DNA of 64,000 bases from Tolypeutes matacus. Its lineage: Eukaryota > Chordata > Mammalia > Cingulata > Chlamyphoridae. Shown here in pieces: positions 21,066 to 32,640 of this stretch. Numbering within the stretch: the stretch's first letter is position 1; the number at the start of each line of letters is the position of its first letter. The notes under the pieces are model-generated. The model was not told where the DNA came from. It did no database searches and was given only the letters and a program-made list of their open reading frames with translations. The translations under genes were made by a program, and so were the position numbers. Location: assembly GCA_026826555.1 (NCBI GenBank), contig JAKSZT010054304.1:34465424-34529423 (forward strand), given 5' to 3'.

Positions 21066-22840
21066 AAAACAAAAATTATGATAGTTTTTTATCAAAGAAA
21101 TTAAGAGAAGAAAAAGTCTTTGATGTTTACATGAATATTCAATATTTCTAGTGCTTGTCATTCCTTCTTATACATACGATTTTCATCTATTGTTATTTTA
21201 CTTCATCCTGAAGGATTATTTTTAACATTTTGTGTAGTGAAAATCTTGCGACAGCAAATTCTTTCAGTTTTCATGTATCTAAAAATGTCTTAATTTCATC
21301 CTCACTTTTAGGGATGTTTTGGATAGATATAGAATTCTGTGTTGACTTTCTGCCCCCCTTTCAACTCTTTAATTCCAATTGTCCTCGGACCTCCACTGAT
21401 TCTGATGAGAAGTCACCTACATTCTTACCATAGTGTCCTATGTAATGTGCCTTTTTTCTCTGGCTTCTTTTAAAATTTTCACTTTATATTTGGTTTTTAG
21501 TAGTTTGCTTATGATGTGCGTAGGGTGATCTTTTTTTGTATTTATACTGCTCAGGTTCTCTGAGCTTCTGGTATCTGTAAGTTAATTTTTTCACCAAATT
21601 TGGGAAATTTTCAGCAATATTTCTTCAAATATTTTTTCAATCCCATTCTCTTGCCTCTTCTTCTGGTACTCCAATGATATTTTTGGTTAAATCACTTGAT
21701 TTTGTTCTATATGTCACTAACGCTCTGCTCATTTTCCCCCAATCCTTTCTCTCTCTCTCTTTTTTTTCCATAATGGATAATTTCTATTGCTCTCTCCTCA
21801 AGTTCACTGACCTTTTCACCTCCAATCTGTTCTTACATTCATCCAATGAAATTTTGTTTCAGATATTGTAATTCCCAGTTCTATAATTTTCATTTGGTTC
21901 CCTTGTTCATAGTTTCTATTTCCTCACTGAGATTATTATGACTTATTTTTTCCTTTTAGTCATTAAACTTATTTATAATAGCTTATTTAAAGACCTAGTT
22001 TGCTAATTCCAATATCTGGGTCATCTCAGGGACTGTTTTTATTGACTCCTTCTTTTTCCTTGATTATGAGTTATATTTATTTGTGTTTTTTTTTTAACGT
22101 GTAGTAATTTTTGATTATATGCATGACAGTGTGTATAATACATTATAGAGATTCTGGATACTATTACCTTCTTCTCATATGTGTAGATTGCTTGGTCTAG
22201 AAGGCAGTTCAGTTACAGCTTGTCAGTTTGACCATATGTATGCTTCATCTTATGTTTTGTTATAACACGTCTCTGGAAGCCCTTAGTGCTTCCTTAGCCT
22301 GTCTAATTTGGCAGGACCAAAACTCCAAACTTTGTATCCCTTGTGGTGTGTAATGAATAAATTCTTTGCTTATTTCTTTCAGACTTCCAGTTGCTTTTTT
22401 GTTCTGAGTTCCTTGGAGTCACAATTGATTATACACAGCTCAAGGCTTAGCCAAACATTTTGAGGAAATTTTTATGTAGACTTTGATAGCTTCTTCCTCT
22501 GTTGTTTCTTCTTCTTCTGTATTTTCTCCTCAAATTCCTAAACACTCTGGGAGTCTTGAACTCCACCCACTGATTTCTCAATCTAGCAAAGATATGCCTT
22601 TCTGCTTGCATTCTGGCTGCTCTGTATCAAATGTGGATTGGAGAGTGCTCCCAGGGGTAAAGCCTCGGAAACAGGGACCTCATCCAATGAGTGTAGTTTT
22701 GTTGCTTTTAGAGGTCTGATCTGCTTGCTTATGGTTGCTCTCTGGTGCCTTTAAATATTTTTGCTGCTGCTGTTGAGAGATTATAATTATTATCTAGCAG
22801 AGACTTAGTAAAAAACAAGCTACTTCGCCATTACTGGAAC
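21066..22840 (-). mobile_element. L1 ORF1 region and 5' UTR, antisense
   Basis: 'TTGGGAAATTTTCAGCAATA', 'GATAATTTCTATTGCTCTCT' and 'CAAGTTCACTGACCTTTTCA' are antisense L1 ORF1-region phrases. The right end near 'GCTACTTCGCCATTACTGG' looks like the reverse of an L1 5' start. Together with 18940-20125 it forms one old element, longer than usual because the 5' end seems to be kept. Confidence 0.65.
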
Positions 22841-22968
22841 TTAATGTTAAAATGAATTCCAAAATGGATATTTTTATTTTATACATAATGAAATATGAAA
22901 TTTGAAAAATTATCAGATAAATATTTTAATTAGCAAAGTTTTTTCCCCATTCTTTCTGGCCTCTTTTT

Positions 22969-23399
22969 TTTTTTTTTTTTTTAAAGATTTATTTATTTAC
23001 TTTATCCATTTTAAACCCTCCCTTCCTTGTTCTGTGTCCATTCGTTGGGCAATTCTCTGTGTCTGTCTCCTGCCAACTCTTTTCATCCTTCTCCTCCAGT
23101 CTTCACCAGGATTCGATCCTGGAGACCTCCGATATAGGAGAGAGGTATTCTGCCACCTGCGCCATCTTGGTTCCTGGTTTTCAGAGCCCTCAGAGCATCT
23201 GTCTTGTCTCTCCCCTGTTACATCATCATCTTGCTGCATGGCTCCCGGGGCCTGGTGGCTCACCGGCACATAGAGCCTGGCATCCCATGCACCTTCTATA
23301 AATATATATTTTTTATTTTCCCGGGAGGTCCCGGGAATCGAACCCAGGTCCCTCCATATGGCAGATGGACGCCCAACCATTTAAGCCACATCCACTCCC
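22969..23399 (-). mobile_element. Two-unit composite SINE with one target duplication
   Basis: The minus strand carries a DAS head (box B on plus 'GGGAATCGAACCCAGG'), then a linker. A second tRNA-like unit follows at about 23105-23180, with box B 'GGATTCGATCCTGG' and box A 'CCACCTGCGCCATC' on plus. A T-rich tail closes it. The repeat TCTGGCCTCTTTTT at 22955-22968 and 23400-23413 brackets the whole 431 bp, so both units moved together. Confidence 0.88.
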
Positions 23400-23419
23400 T
23401 CTGGCCTCTTTTTAATTCC

Positions 23420-23665
23420 TCTTTTCCCAGGGGAATTATGTTTAATACTCATTTTTGTGCTGTTCTCAGCCTTCTAAGCCTGAAGTATTTCTTTATCCTG
23501 AATCCCCAATCTTTGTTCTGTACTTTTTCTGGTGCACTACTCTTGACACTATCTTGTGATAATAAATTTATTTGTTTATGCATGCTTTTTGACTACATGG
23601 AGGCATGGAGACTTTATCCTACTTAATATCTAGCTTATTATTTGGCACATAGTAGAATAGAAGAA
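23420..23665 (+). repeat. Possible L2 fragment, sense
   Basis: The end 'TTATTTGGCACATAGTAGAA' matches an L2 3' terminus. The upstream part is too diverged to be sure. The 140-codon frame overlapping the SINE and this region is a chance fusion. Confidence 0.4.
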
Positions 23666-24319
23666 TTTTTAAAAAAGAGAAATATTTGAAATGAAAATTT
23701 GAAACAGATTTTGTTTAAGTTCCTCTTAGGGAAGTCTTTAAATAATCATTTTCCTATACTGAATTCTGTCATAAGATATTGGTATTTTTGGTTCAGTCAT
23801 TTCAACATTAAGTAAATGTTTACATTGCAAATATATATAATTTTATAAAATTGGAAAGGAAGAGAAAACCCCTAGTTCATTGCCTCAGCCAGGTGAGGCT
23901 GGTCTGGTCAACTGGATAGACAGGGAAGGAGATTAAATCCTGGAACTAAATCCTGGAACTTAGGACAGGACTCTGGAAAAATATTAATGCACTAATGCAT
24001 TCCAGAAGAGCGGGTGACAATGGCATTATGTATGCCATTTTATGTCACATAGGTCGCATTTTATCTATGATCAGCTCAGCTCTATTTTTTCAAGTAAGAT
24101 GACCTGAGCCAGCTCATAAAGAAAACTCTAGTAAGATGACAGAAAAGGCTAATGTTAATAATGATCTGCTTTCTCTTTTTGAAATAAAGGGGCAAAGATA
24201 TTGGAAAGAAAGGTTAGGAGAACTCTAGACCTATCTGCCCATACATAAACTGAAAAGAGTTAACTTTAATTATTCGTGTTCTTTAATTTTACTGTAACAT
24301 TAACAAATTAACCAATTTA
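23666..24319. other. No feature recognised
   Basis: A short direct repeat, 'TTAAATCCTGGAACTAAATC', lies near 23932-23957. Otherwise the sequence has no recognisable element or exon-like frame. Confidence 0.4.
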
Positions 24320-24720
24320 TTCTTTCATTTATTCTTCCATGCACAATCATTTTTCCGCACAGACCATGTGCCAAGCATGGTGCTATGCCTTGGATACATA
24401 TAGATAAATAAGACATAGTCCCTGCCCTCAAGCCTCACAGATATCTATAATACACCTTGAAATGTGTATATATTAATGTATAAACAATATGTTACAAGAA
24501 TCCATAGGAGGGATGTTCAAGTTGGCTTAGAGAGAGGTAGGAAAGATATCTGGGAGAAAGTGATAATAATTAGGCATTAAAAACAAGGTCAATTTTTTTA
24601 AAATCAGAAAGTGAGTTGAAGATGTAAAGAAGAAATGGAGTGGAGAGAAGAGAAAGGCCTATCACTCAGAGGGACAATGAAGGAAAAGCCTGGAGGGAAT
24701 AACTTAGACAATAAAATGGA
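24320..24720 (-). repeat. L2 3' region, antisense
   Basis: 'GACCATGTGCCAAGCATGGT', 'AAATAAGACATAGTCCCTGC' and 'CCTCAAGCCTCACAGATATC' are reverse-strand L2 3' phrases. The match fades after about 24560. Confidence 0.7.
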
Positions 24721-25550
24721 GATAAGGCTAATGTAAACCTGAATCAAACAATTGAAATGTGAAATTAAAATCCTTTGATGGTTACGATCTTTTTTAGTGC
24801 TTCTATGCAATATATGGCAATAAATAAATTCTTTGCTCATTGATTATCATTTTAAGGGCAATTGATTATCATTTTAAGCCAGTGTTATCTTACTCTACCC
24901 TATTATCAATGATTTAAAAATTAGTATTAACCAACCAATGCCATGCAGCTGTGCTTGAGAATATACTTGCAAATTAAGAAAATATGGCCAGTGGACCTGT
25001 TGTTGGTTTTAAAAGCATTGGTTTTAATAGGTAGATTACTGAGCATTAGTCCAAATTATCCAGCCAGAAGAGTGTAAATTACAAGGGTTTGGAAATTAAC
25101 TCAGGCACATGCCTCAGTGGTGACCCTGGAAATGCAGTTACTGAAGATGGGGAAGAAGTTGTTGTGTTACAGTGTCAAGCTTGTAGGAGGGAAAGCATGC
25201 TGCTGGTAAAAACAACAAAACAGAGTTATTTCAGAGCAACAATTTCCCTTGATAGAAACAGAACAAAAAGCCCTCCAAGATTTGAGTAAGGGAGACATTT
25301 AGAAACAGAATCTCTTGATTTGATTTCAATAGTCTCCAGTGCTTTCTCCCAAAATCATACCTTCCTCTTAATTTCTGTCATTTTGTCTTCTGCCCTGATC
25401 ACTAAACTCAGTCCCCAGGGCTGCGCTTCTATCCCTTGAAAACTCTAGCCCTTATTTTGATGTAGCTCCTTTGTGTTTCCTCCTTCACCAAACATGAGGC
25501 ACAGAGAAATATTAACAAGTAACTCTATAACATAATAGTGAAGAGCAATC
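24721..25550. other. No gene; short local direct repeat
   Basis: 'TTGATTATCATTTTAAG' is duplicated in tandem at about 24840-24880 (18-19 bp unit). The remaining 800 bp contains no recognisable element. The 66-codon frame at 25089-25289 has no nameable motif. Confidence 0.45.

Positions 25551-25598
<48 letters not shown>
25549..25598. repeat. (TCTA)n tetranucleotide microsatellite
   Basis: About 12 uninterrupted TCTA units. Pure tracts of this length are usually length-polymorphic in mammals. Confidence 0.95.
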
Positions 25599-25939
25599 AA
25601 AACATGAACAACATAGACTTGTTTACAGTTTTTCAGCATAATTTCTGATGTTCCCTCCCTAACACCCCAGTCTATACCCCAGCAGAGTGTCCTTTGAGGA
25701 CCAATAACTTTGTTGTGCTGACTCCCAAGAACTTCTCTAATGACCCATCTGTTGAGATCTAGACTGTTGTAAAAAACTCTTTAGGTAAATCTTTCCTTAC
25801 AATCCTGGGACCATTCACTCTGTTTTGACATCTGAGAGACATTCTTCTTTTCAGTAGATTTATGCAACCCAGCTATTTGATATGTACTAAGCCTCATTCA
25901 TGATGGAGGCTTTTAAGCCTAGATGATTAGTAATATCCA

Positions 25940-26098
25940 TTTAAAAAAAAATGTATTATTATTTTATCTCCCCGGCCCCAAGGCTCCCTCGTTTGTCTGC
26001 TTGTTGTCTCCTTATCTTTAGGAGGCACAGGGAACTGAACCTGAGACTTCCCATGTGGGAAGTGAGTGCTCAACCCCTTGAGCCACTTCCGTTCCTTG
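25940..26098 (-). mobile_element. DAS-SINE, antisense, repeat-tail form
   Basis: The head is read from 26098 leftward. Plus-strand signs are 'GGGAACTGAACCTGAG' (box B, damaged) and 'CCTTGAGCCACTTCCG' (box A). The tail is 'TTTGTCTGCTTGTTGTCTCC'. It abuts the repeat tail of the next SINE at the right, in the same orientation, giving a head-to-tail series. Confidence 0.82.
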
Positions 26099-26490
26099 TG
26101 AGTTGCATCCTCTGCTGGTTGCATTTGCGTGGCCTCCTGGTTGCAGTGTCTGCTCATTGTGTTGTCTGCTCATTGCGGCATCTGATCATTGAAGCATCTT
26201 GCTTGTTGCAGCGTATGCTCATTGCAGCATCCTGCGGTTTGCGATGTCTTGTTGGTTGTGACGTCTTGTTGGAGGCAGCCAGAAAGAGGTGAAGCTAAAA
26301 TGGCCGACTAACANNNNNNNNNNCTGGGTAACTCAGAGTCTCAGTTGATTTGTCCCGCGGGCCGGGGCAACGTCTTGCTGTTTGTGGTGACTCCTCATTG
26401 CAGTGTCTGCTTATTTTCTTTAGGAGGCACTGGGAACCAAACCCGGGACCTCCCATGTGGAGGTCCAACTGCTTGAGACACATCGACTCC
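26099..26490 (-). mobile_element. DAS-SINE with long tandem-repeat tail, containing the assembly gap
   Basis: The head is at 26415-26490 ('GGGAACCAAACCCGGG' and 'GCTTGAGACACATCGA' on plus). Its tail, 26100-26290, is an imperfect tandem array of a roughly 16-bp unit such as 'TGCTCATTGCAGCATC'. The gap at 26314-26323 falls inside this element. The mirrored version of the same tail unit is seen in the sense SINE at 34107. Confidence 0.75.
26314..26323. other. Assembly gap (10 N)
   Basis: Ten consecutive N. Its place beside a GC-rich segment and a repetitive SINE tail suggests an assembly difficulty. The true length may not be 10 bp. Confidence 0.98.
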
Positions 26491-27595
26491 CCACCCCACC
26501 CACTTTTGAACTTTTCTAAGATTCATTCATTCAGATGAGACCCTTTTTCCTTTTCTCATAGCAAAATGACTTTACTCATTTTAGGTTTACAGTATGTCCT
26601 AATCATACAGTAGAATAAGCATTCATGGAATAATGGAAGATACAGCTTCTGGCCATGTTCATCAAGAAAAATATCAGCATCTGTTAGAGTTTCTTGTATT
26701 CCCATGTCATTACTGTACCCCAGTTAACAGTGCTTGGTCAGTCCATGTGATTCTGCCCATATTTTGACACACAGGTCTAAAGTGGTCATACTAAACATCC
26801 ATTAAAGCAGTCAAACTGAGGTGTTCCACCTAAACCATTATTGAAGCTGTTGGCATCCTCTGGGCTCCACTATTTCTGCAGAGGAAGCCGGTGACTCCCA
26901 ACCACTGATGTGTTGATATGCATGTGTGTTGTGTATGCATGTGTGTGTGTGTGTGTGAGTGCATATATTTTCACACATTTCTGCCTTTGTGTGTATGCAG
27001 GGAAGGAATAGCTCAATAAATTATTACACTGATAATTTATGAACAGTACCTGTTATCATTTAAGTCCTTGCTTGCCAGATTTTTAATTATAAACAATTTA
27101 ATCAATAAACTACATAAAAGATGCTTTTCTGATAGTCATTTTAAAACAAATATACTAAGACTTTTACATTGAAAAAGATATTATCCTCATTGAAGAAAGA
27201 ACTTTGATTTTGCTGCCTTTATTAAAATGTTTTGGAGACTTCTTTATAGAAATTGCCTTCAGAGCCTTTAGCAAATTCTTTTGTAAGTTTTCAATAGATG
27301 CAAATAGCAAATTTTCATTACTTATGAGTATGTTTGATTTTTGGAAACAGCCAATAATTATTTGTTGTAAGTTCTGCTAAATAAAGTGGCTGGTCATGCT
27401 AGGTATTATAATTTTAGAGAAGGAAATAAAATTGGGTGTAATGATAAATAAGGAGATTTTCTCATGCGACTCAAGCTGACTGCCTCAGATCCTTCTCTTC
27501 CCACTTACATAGCTGATGAGGGAATGGCTGTGTGAATATCAGCATGATATTGGTAGTTGCCTGAAAACCTATGACAATTATTTTCCAACCAGAAG
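26491..27595. other. No gene; contains a (TG)n tract
   Basis: Apart from the dinucleotide repeat at 26924-26960, no element is recognised. The sequence 26560-26905 is not clearly repeat-like and might be unique DNA. Frames on both strands contain stops. Confidence 0.4.
26924..26960. repeat. (TG)n microsatellite
   Basis: 'GCATGTGTGTTGTGTATGCA' is followed by about 8 pure TG units. It is a short interrupted dinucleotide repeat. Confidence 0.85.
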
Positions 27596-27599
27596 TTTT

Positions 27600-27745
27600 T
27601 AACTTTAAAATCCTGCCATGAGAGTGTACATTTTGTGAAAGGAGGGACAGTGTCCTTTTTGTTTACTTTTGTATCTCCTACAGCTAATATACTGCATGGC
27701 AGATATCTCTAGCATATTCAATAAATATTTTTTGAGTTAATAAAA
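27600..27745 (+). repeat. L2 3' end, sense
   Basis: 'GGAGGGACAGTGTCCTTTTT', 'TGTATCTCCTACAGCTAATA' and 'TTCAATAAATATTTTTTGAG' match an L2 3' terminus. Confidence 0.65.
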
Positions 27746-28029
27746 TGTAAACACACTGACTTTTCTCTTAAATAAGCCTTGGCCCTACCATTGGCAAAAG
27801 CAGTGTTAACAAGATAATTTTTAAATAATTGTAAATTATAAATGACATGTGGTTAAGATTATACTATTAACTATAGATTATTTTTATTATAATTAATATA
27901 TTTCAAAAGATAATGATAATTGTTTCTAACAGTCACCTAAGATTATTTAGATTTTGCTATGCTCTCAGTAGATACTATAGGACAAGTGTTCACAGAAATT
28001 ATGGTGATTTCCAAGAATACTCTTGCTCC

Positions 28030-28320
28030 TCTCCTGAGCAGCCAGAATGATTCTCCTAAAATTCAGTAAGTATTGGCCATTGTTTGTCTCAAACACCTCC
28101 ACTTCCTCCGTGTCTACTCAGACAGGCTCTGTCCAAGGGGCCTTGGGCCAGCTGTTCCCATTGCTTGGAATCCTCTTTTCTCAGATATCTGCATAGCCAA
28201 ATCCTTCACTGTCTATACGTCTTGGCTACAAACTGTAAGATTCTAGAAGATATGTTTTCTAATTGCTTCATTAATCTTACAAGTCTTTTCAGGAAAAATG
28301 AGGTTCAATTTTGAGGAAAT
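28030..28320 (+). repeat. L2 fragment, sense
   Basis: 'CCATTGCTTGGAATCCTCTT', 'CAGATATCTGCATAGCCAAA' and 'TCCTTCACTGTC' are L2 phrases in correct order. The overlapping 76-codon frame is the usual L2 shadow. Confidence 0.75.
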
Positions 28321-30439
28321 ATAATTTGAAGTAAAATTAACTAAGATTAAAAAACAAACAAACTTGGAAATGCTATTAATAGACAGATGATCCTAATGAA
28401 GTCAGAGGTAGATTTAAAAGCCTAGCTTCACATTACAGGATTTCACATCTTTTCAATGAAAGGAAAGGAGACGCAGAAACAGGATTTTCTAGTCTACTTA
28501 TTAGTGTAGGTTGATTATTGAACATCTTGGTTTTAAAGTACATTAATATTATGAAGTGACAGATTCAAAATTAGTCACTTCTGTTTACCCCATTATCACT
28601 TAGGTATGTCTTCTATATCATATTCCTACAGCAACAATTGTTTAATAAAATATCTTCACACAGCAATACTCCAGTGATATTTAGCCCAGAAGTAAGCAAA
28701 AGAATTTCATAATTTTAGTAGTTCCAGCTGGAAAATGGGAAATAGTGATGTTTGCCAGAGGACAAATATTTAGTAGAAAGAAAATTACTCATTTTCTGGT
28801 TGTGTCTGGGTTATAAGGAAAATGGGGGAGATTTGCAAAAGATTGTGTGGAGAAGATATTCTCTTGACTTTTTTACTTTTTATTTTTTTTCTTCTTGTTT
28901 TAATTTTTGTATGTGGTTTTTTCTTTATTTAAAAAAATTTTTTTCCTCTTAACTTTTTAAGTAAATATAAACTTTAAAATAAGAATACCAATATACATCC
29001 TTAAGTATAAAGTTTACTTTATAAAGATATATGAACTCAGTTAAGTAGAACATTAGAGTTCTGTTTGATATACTCCCTTGTTATTGCTCCAATTCCAATC
29101 AACTTATAAGAATAACTTCTATTATAAGGAAAAAAATCTGATTCTGATTTTAAAAATTCATATCTCTAACTTGAATTCAGCTATGGGAAACTTGTACCCA
29201 AGAGGGGATGTGTCACATTATGGTTTCGTAAGGGAAGCTTTAGTGCTGGGAACTAGAACAGGAGCTGTTTCAACATACTCTAATTTTTGACCAGAAAGAT
29301 CATTTGCTGCAACTTTGGTTTGGAAGTTAAACTGTAGTTGGTATTTTAGAGAGACCAGCTTTTTGTTCCTGGTGTTTTACCAGTAGGGAGATTGGTAAAG
29401 GATTGGTAAGGTCAGAGGAGCTTTATTTTTGAATTTATTGCATAGAGTAGGTAGAAGTGAAATAAAAGGTGGTTAGCAACTTAAGTTTGGAGGAGGATAG
29501 TCATTTTCAGCCTTTTTTATATGAAATTTTTTTACTTGATGTAACATTATTGTCACAAATCAAATAGGAATCTCACAGTAAAGTTTTCTTTGTTATATGC
29601 TTTGGAATATTATTACTGCTTTATTTTAAGCTTATTGTAAAACTGTGATTTCATAGTCCCAGTGTTCCAATACCAACTATATAGTTCTTCCTGAGATAGA
29701 TGAAAGTTAAGATCAGATTTGTATCAGCTTCCATATTATTGGTTTTCCTCTCACTTTCTCCTTTGACTTTGAAAACACAGTCACAGCTGCCAAGGTTGGT
29801 TTGAGAGTTTTCATGACTTCTCTCACTCACGGATTCAACTAAGTGTTGACCTCTGTCTTTCTCTCAGGGATCGAGATAACCTCACACTGCTAGTCACAGA
29901 GAAGGAAACTGAACATCAAGGATAGAGAGAAGTAAACCAGAGAGAAGTAATATCAGTGAATTTTAAGGCAAAAAAGAATGGAAATTCCCTCTAGGTATTT
30001 TCACATAGAATCATGTTATAAAACAGATAAAAATGTTTTATTGTTTTAGTTTCTTTGTCTGGAAGCATAAAAATGCTGAGGAGATGGAGGGCCATAAAGT
30101 TCTTGCTTGAAAAAGAGCTATGATAATCTTGTTGACTGAATTTAGACTATTGCAGAAAGCCTTTTTTCTTTATGGCTTTTTACTTGTAAATACATTTCTA
30201 AGTTCTTTCTGAATTTTGAGCATCTGTGTTTCACCTGAAAGCCCACACCAGATAACTCTGAACAGATGGCCACTTCTTTTATTGCCAAAACATTAATCCT
30301 TCTTCCACAACCCCCAATTTAAGATATATTCATTTTAAAAGAACATGCTTATAAAGCCATGGTCATGTGTTACCACTATAATTTGTTTTCATCATGATAT
30401 TTGTCACTATCTGGTATCTGTGTATTTGTTTATTTATTG
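28321..30439. other. No feature recognised (2.1 kb)
   Basis: This is one of the longest stretches without a recognisable repeat. Open frames are 60-70 codons and unremarkable. There is no GT/AG-bounded exon with a sensible peptide. 'TAGAGAGAAGTAAACCAGAG' near 29920 shows a tiny local duplication (AGAGAGAAGTAA). It may be unique sequence. Confidence 0.4.
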
Positions 30440-30565
30440 CTTATATCCTCTTGCTAAAAGTAACTTCTATGTGAGGGAATGTTCACCTTATAATTCTGTA
30501 TTCCTAGCAGTGGCAGGCACACAGTAGGCACTCAAATATTGTTGAATGAACGAATAAATGAGGCA
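30440..30565 (+). repeat. L2 3' end, sense
   Basis: 'GGCAGGCACACAGTAGGCAC' followed by 'TGTTGAATGAACGAATAAAT' is a clear L2 3' terminus. Confidence 0.8.
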
Positions 30566-30879
30566 CCCTAGGCAAGTTTCTTCCATGGTGAAATAGTGCC
30601 TTATTTTGACTTTGCAGAAATTTCTAACAGGATTACCAGGGTCAAATACTTTTCACAAAGTATTTTTGGAATATTCCTTTGAAGGAGGGCTGTATCCAGA
30701 ACAGAACATTCAGGGCAGCAGGGCATTTATACTTTTTTTCTGCCATTATTCAAACGTGGAAGGGAAGGGAATGTTTGACAAGGGAATTTTCAATTGTTGA
30801 GTACTTCTATGTATCAGAAGAGAATTTCTACCCTATGAGATAGGTTTGCTGGTCCCTGTATTTCAGTCAAAGAAACCAG

Positions 30880-31085
30880 AGCCTGTGGACTATGGTTTAG
30901 ATCATGAACTTTGGTGTAAGACAGATCTGGGTGTGACTTTTTGCTACACTTTAGGTAACTGTGACTATAGGTATGCTCCTTCCATGATCCTCACACGTTA
31001 CCACAATGTCTATAAATTGGCGGCCATAGCCAGAAATGATATATGTAAAGCCTGCTCGGTAAATTATAGTTGTCATTAATATCAG
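30880..31085 (+). repeat. MIR, sense
   Basis: 'ATCATGAACTTTGGTGTAAG', 'TTTAGGTAACTGTGACTATA' and 'GATATATGTAAAGCCTGCTC' follow the MIR order, ending near 'ATTATAGTTGTCATTA'. Confidence 0.65.
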
Positions 31086-31905
31086 AATAAGTAATTTGCT
31101 AAACTTCAAACACTTCAAACCTTGGCCTGCTTTACTCTCAAGTCCATTGCCGTATTCACATGGCCATATAGATGCTAAGGAAAATTCTGATTGCTTCTGG
31201 AGCATGACCTTGGAGTCATATTTTACAACAAATGTAGAGCTCTTGATATACTAGTTCATTTTGACTGTCCACTTGTTTGTTGCCATGGAGTTTAGCTTGG
31301 TTAGTCACTTAAGGTGTGGGGAAAAGGTTAAAGTATGTTTAATTTTGTTCTATCACCTATTAAATAATGGATTATAGACAGACAAAGAAATAGTATGAAA
31401 CACCATGTAGAAGAAATTCTAAAACTGCCCTGCTAGTGAAGCCTGGGGAGGCAGGGGAAGGTATCAAAGGGGCCTGGATTGGTAGCCAATCAAACAGAGT
31501 GAAGGCAAGCATATCAGAAAGTGCCAGTTACAGAAAATGACCCTGGAACCTCATTCTGCATTGCCTGCACAGGGACTGCCCTTAAACACCTTTCCATGGA
31601 CCAGTGGCTGTATGCAACCCTGGCTTCCATGGGCCCTCACATCTTCAGGCGCTGGGCAGCTGGCTTATGCAGACAATTTTTTTGTAATCATTGGATCTTA
31701 ATGCCAGAATGCCTGGTATCCCAGTAGACTGCTAGTTTGCCCACTGATTTGATTGCTGTGAGGCTTGCTATGAATAGGCAAAGTTCTGTAGGGCAGAGTC
31801 TCTCCACTGTGAATACAGGAAGTTGCTCAGACTCTGGCATGCTTCACTGTTAGGATGGTGAGAAGATGGAGTTCCTTACAAAGGAAAATAATTCTGATGC
31901 AAACA
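31086..31905. other. No feature recognised
   Basis: A 68-codon frame at 31521-31727 lies in relatively GC-rich sequence. It has no motif I can name and no splice or poly(A) context. No repeat family was recognised. Confidence 0.4.
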
Positions 31906-31908
31906 GTG

Positions 31909-31957
31909 GTGTGCGCGTACACACGCGCGCGTGCACACACACACACACACAAATACA
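31909..31957. repeat. Alternating purine-pyrimidine tract (GTGCGCG/CACACA)
   Basis: 'GTGTGCGCGTACACACGCGC' then 'GCGTGCACACACACACAC' is an almost perfect alternating purine-pyrimidine run of about 45 bp containing CpG steps. Such sequence can adopt Z-DNA. Confidence 0.85.
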
Positions 31958-32049
31958 CATCAGACTCCTATCTATGATGCCAAATGAGTGGTCAGTTAAT
32001 ATCCTTATCACAGTCAAAACCTTGGCACCATTTGACACCAAGGACAAAT

Positions 32050-32536
32050 CCCTTCTTGAAATTTTTTTCTTGGTTTTTATTTTGAAATAATTTCAAACTT
32101 ACAGTATAGTTGCAAAAATAATACAAACCCCATATAGAGAATTGCAAAATATTTCCACCCAGATACCCAGATCTAGCACTTTTTAATGTTTTGACACATT
32201 TTCTTCCTCCCTCCCTCCATCCCTTCCCTCCTCCCTCCCACCCTCTATTTATCTACTTTCTAAACATTTGGGAGTAGACTATACACAATATGCTTCTTGA
32301 ACACTTAATACTTTCACGTACATTTCCGAAGAACAAGGATATTCACTTATGTAACCACCTCAAGTACAGTTACAAAATTCAAGAATTTTAATATTGGTAT
32401 AAAACTTACATTCTATACTCTAGTTTTTTTCATATGTCTCAATATTGCCCTTTTGGGCATTTTCATCTCCATTATTAGATCCAGTCTGGGATCATATATT
32501 ACCTTTAGTTATTATTGTTCCTTCAATCTCTCTCTC
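32050..32536 (-). mobile_element. L1 3' UTR, antisense
   Basis: 'ATTTTGAAATAATTTCAAAC', 'GTATAGTTGCAAAAATAATA' and 'CTTACATTCTATACTCTAGT' are antisense L1 3'-region phrases. A (CCTC)n-rich pyrimidine tract lies at 32205-32250. The element continues after the SINE at 32540. Confidence 0.7.
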
Positions 32537-32539
32537 TCT

Positions 32540-32640
32540 CTTTTTTTTTTTTTAATTTTACCGGGATGTCCCGGGGATCGAACCCCGGTCCCTTCATATG
32601 GTAGACGGATGCCGAACCTCTGGAGCCACATCCATTTCCC
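32540..32640 (-). mobile_element. DAS-SINE, antisense
   Basis: The plus strand shows 'GATGTCCCGGGGATCGAACC' (box B GGGGATCGAACCCC intact) and 'CTGGAGCCACATCC'. The flanks are CT-rich on both sides ('TCTCTCTCTCTC'), consistent with a duplication of low-complexity target sequence inside the L1. Confidence 0.88.

Noticed and set aside
23204..23626. 140-codon plus frame
   Set aside because: It starts in the antisense composite SINE and runs into flanking L2-like sequence. The frame crosses the target duplication, so it cannot be an ancestral coding unit.
26099..26290. Regularly spaced 16-bp units considered as a CRISPR-like array
   Set aside because: Units are contiguous and imperfect without unique spacers, occur as SINE tails at several loci, and the genome is mammalian.
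26560..26905. Possible processed pseudogene on the minus strand
   Set aside because: Short peptide-like stretches appear in different frames, but no poly(A), no duplication and no recognisable protein support it.
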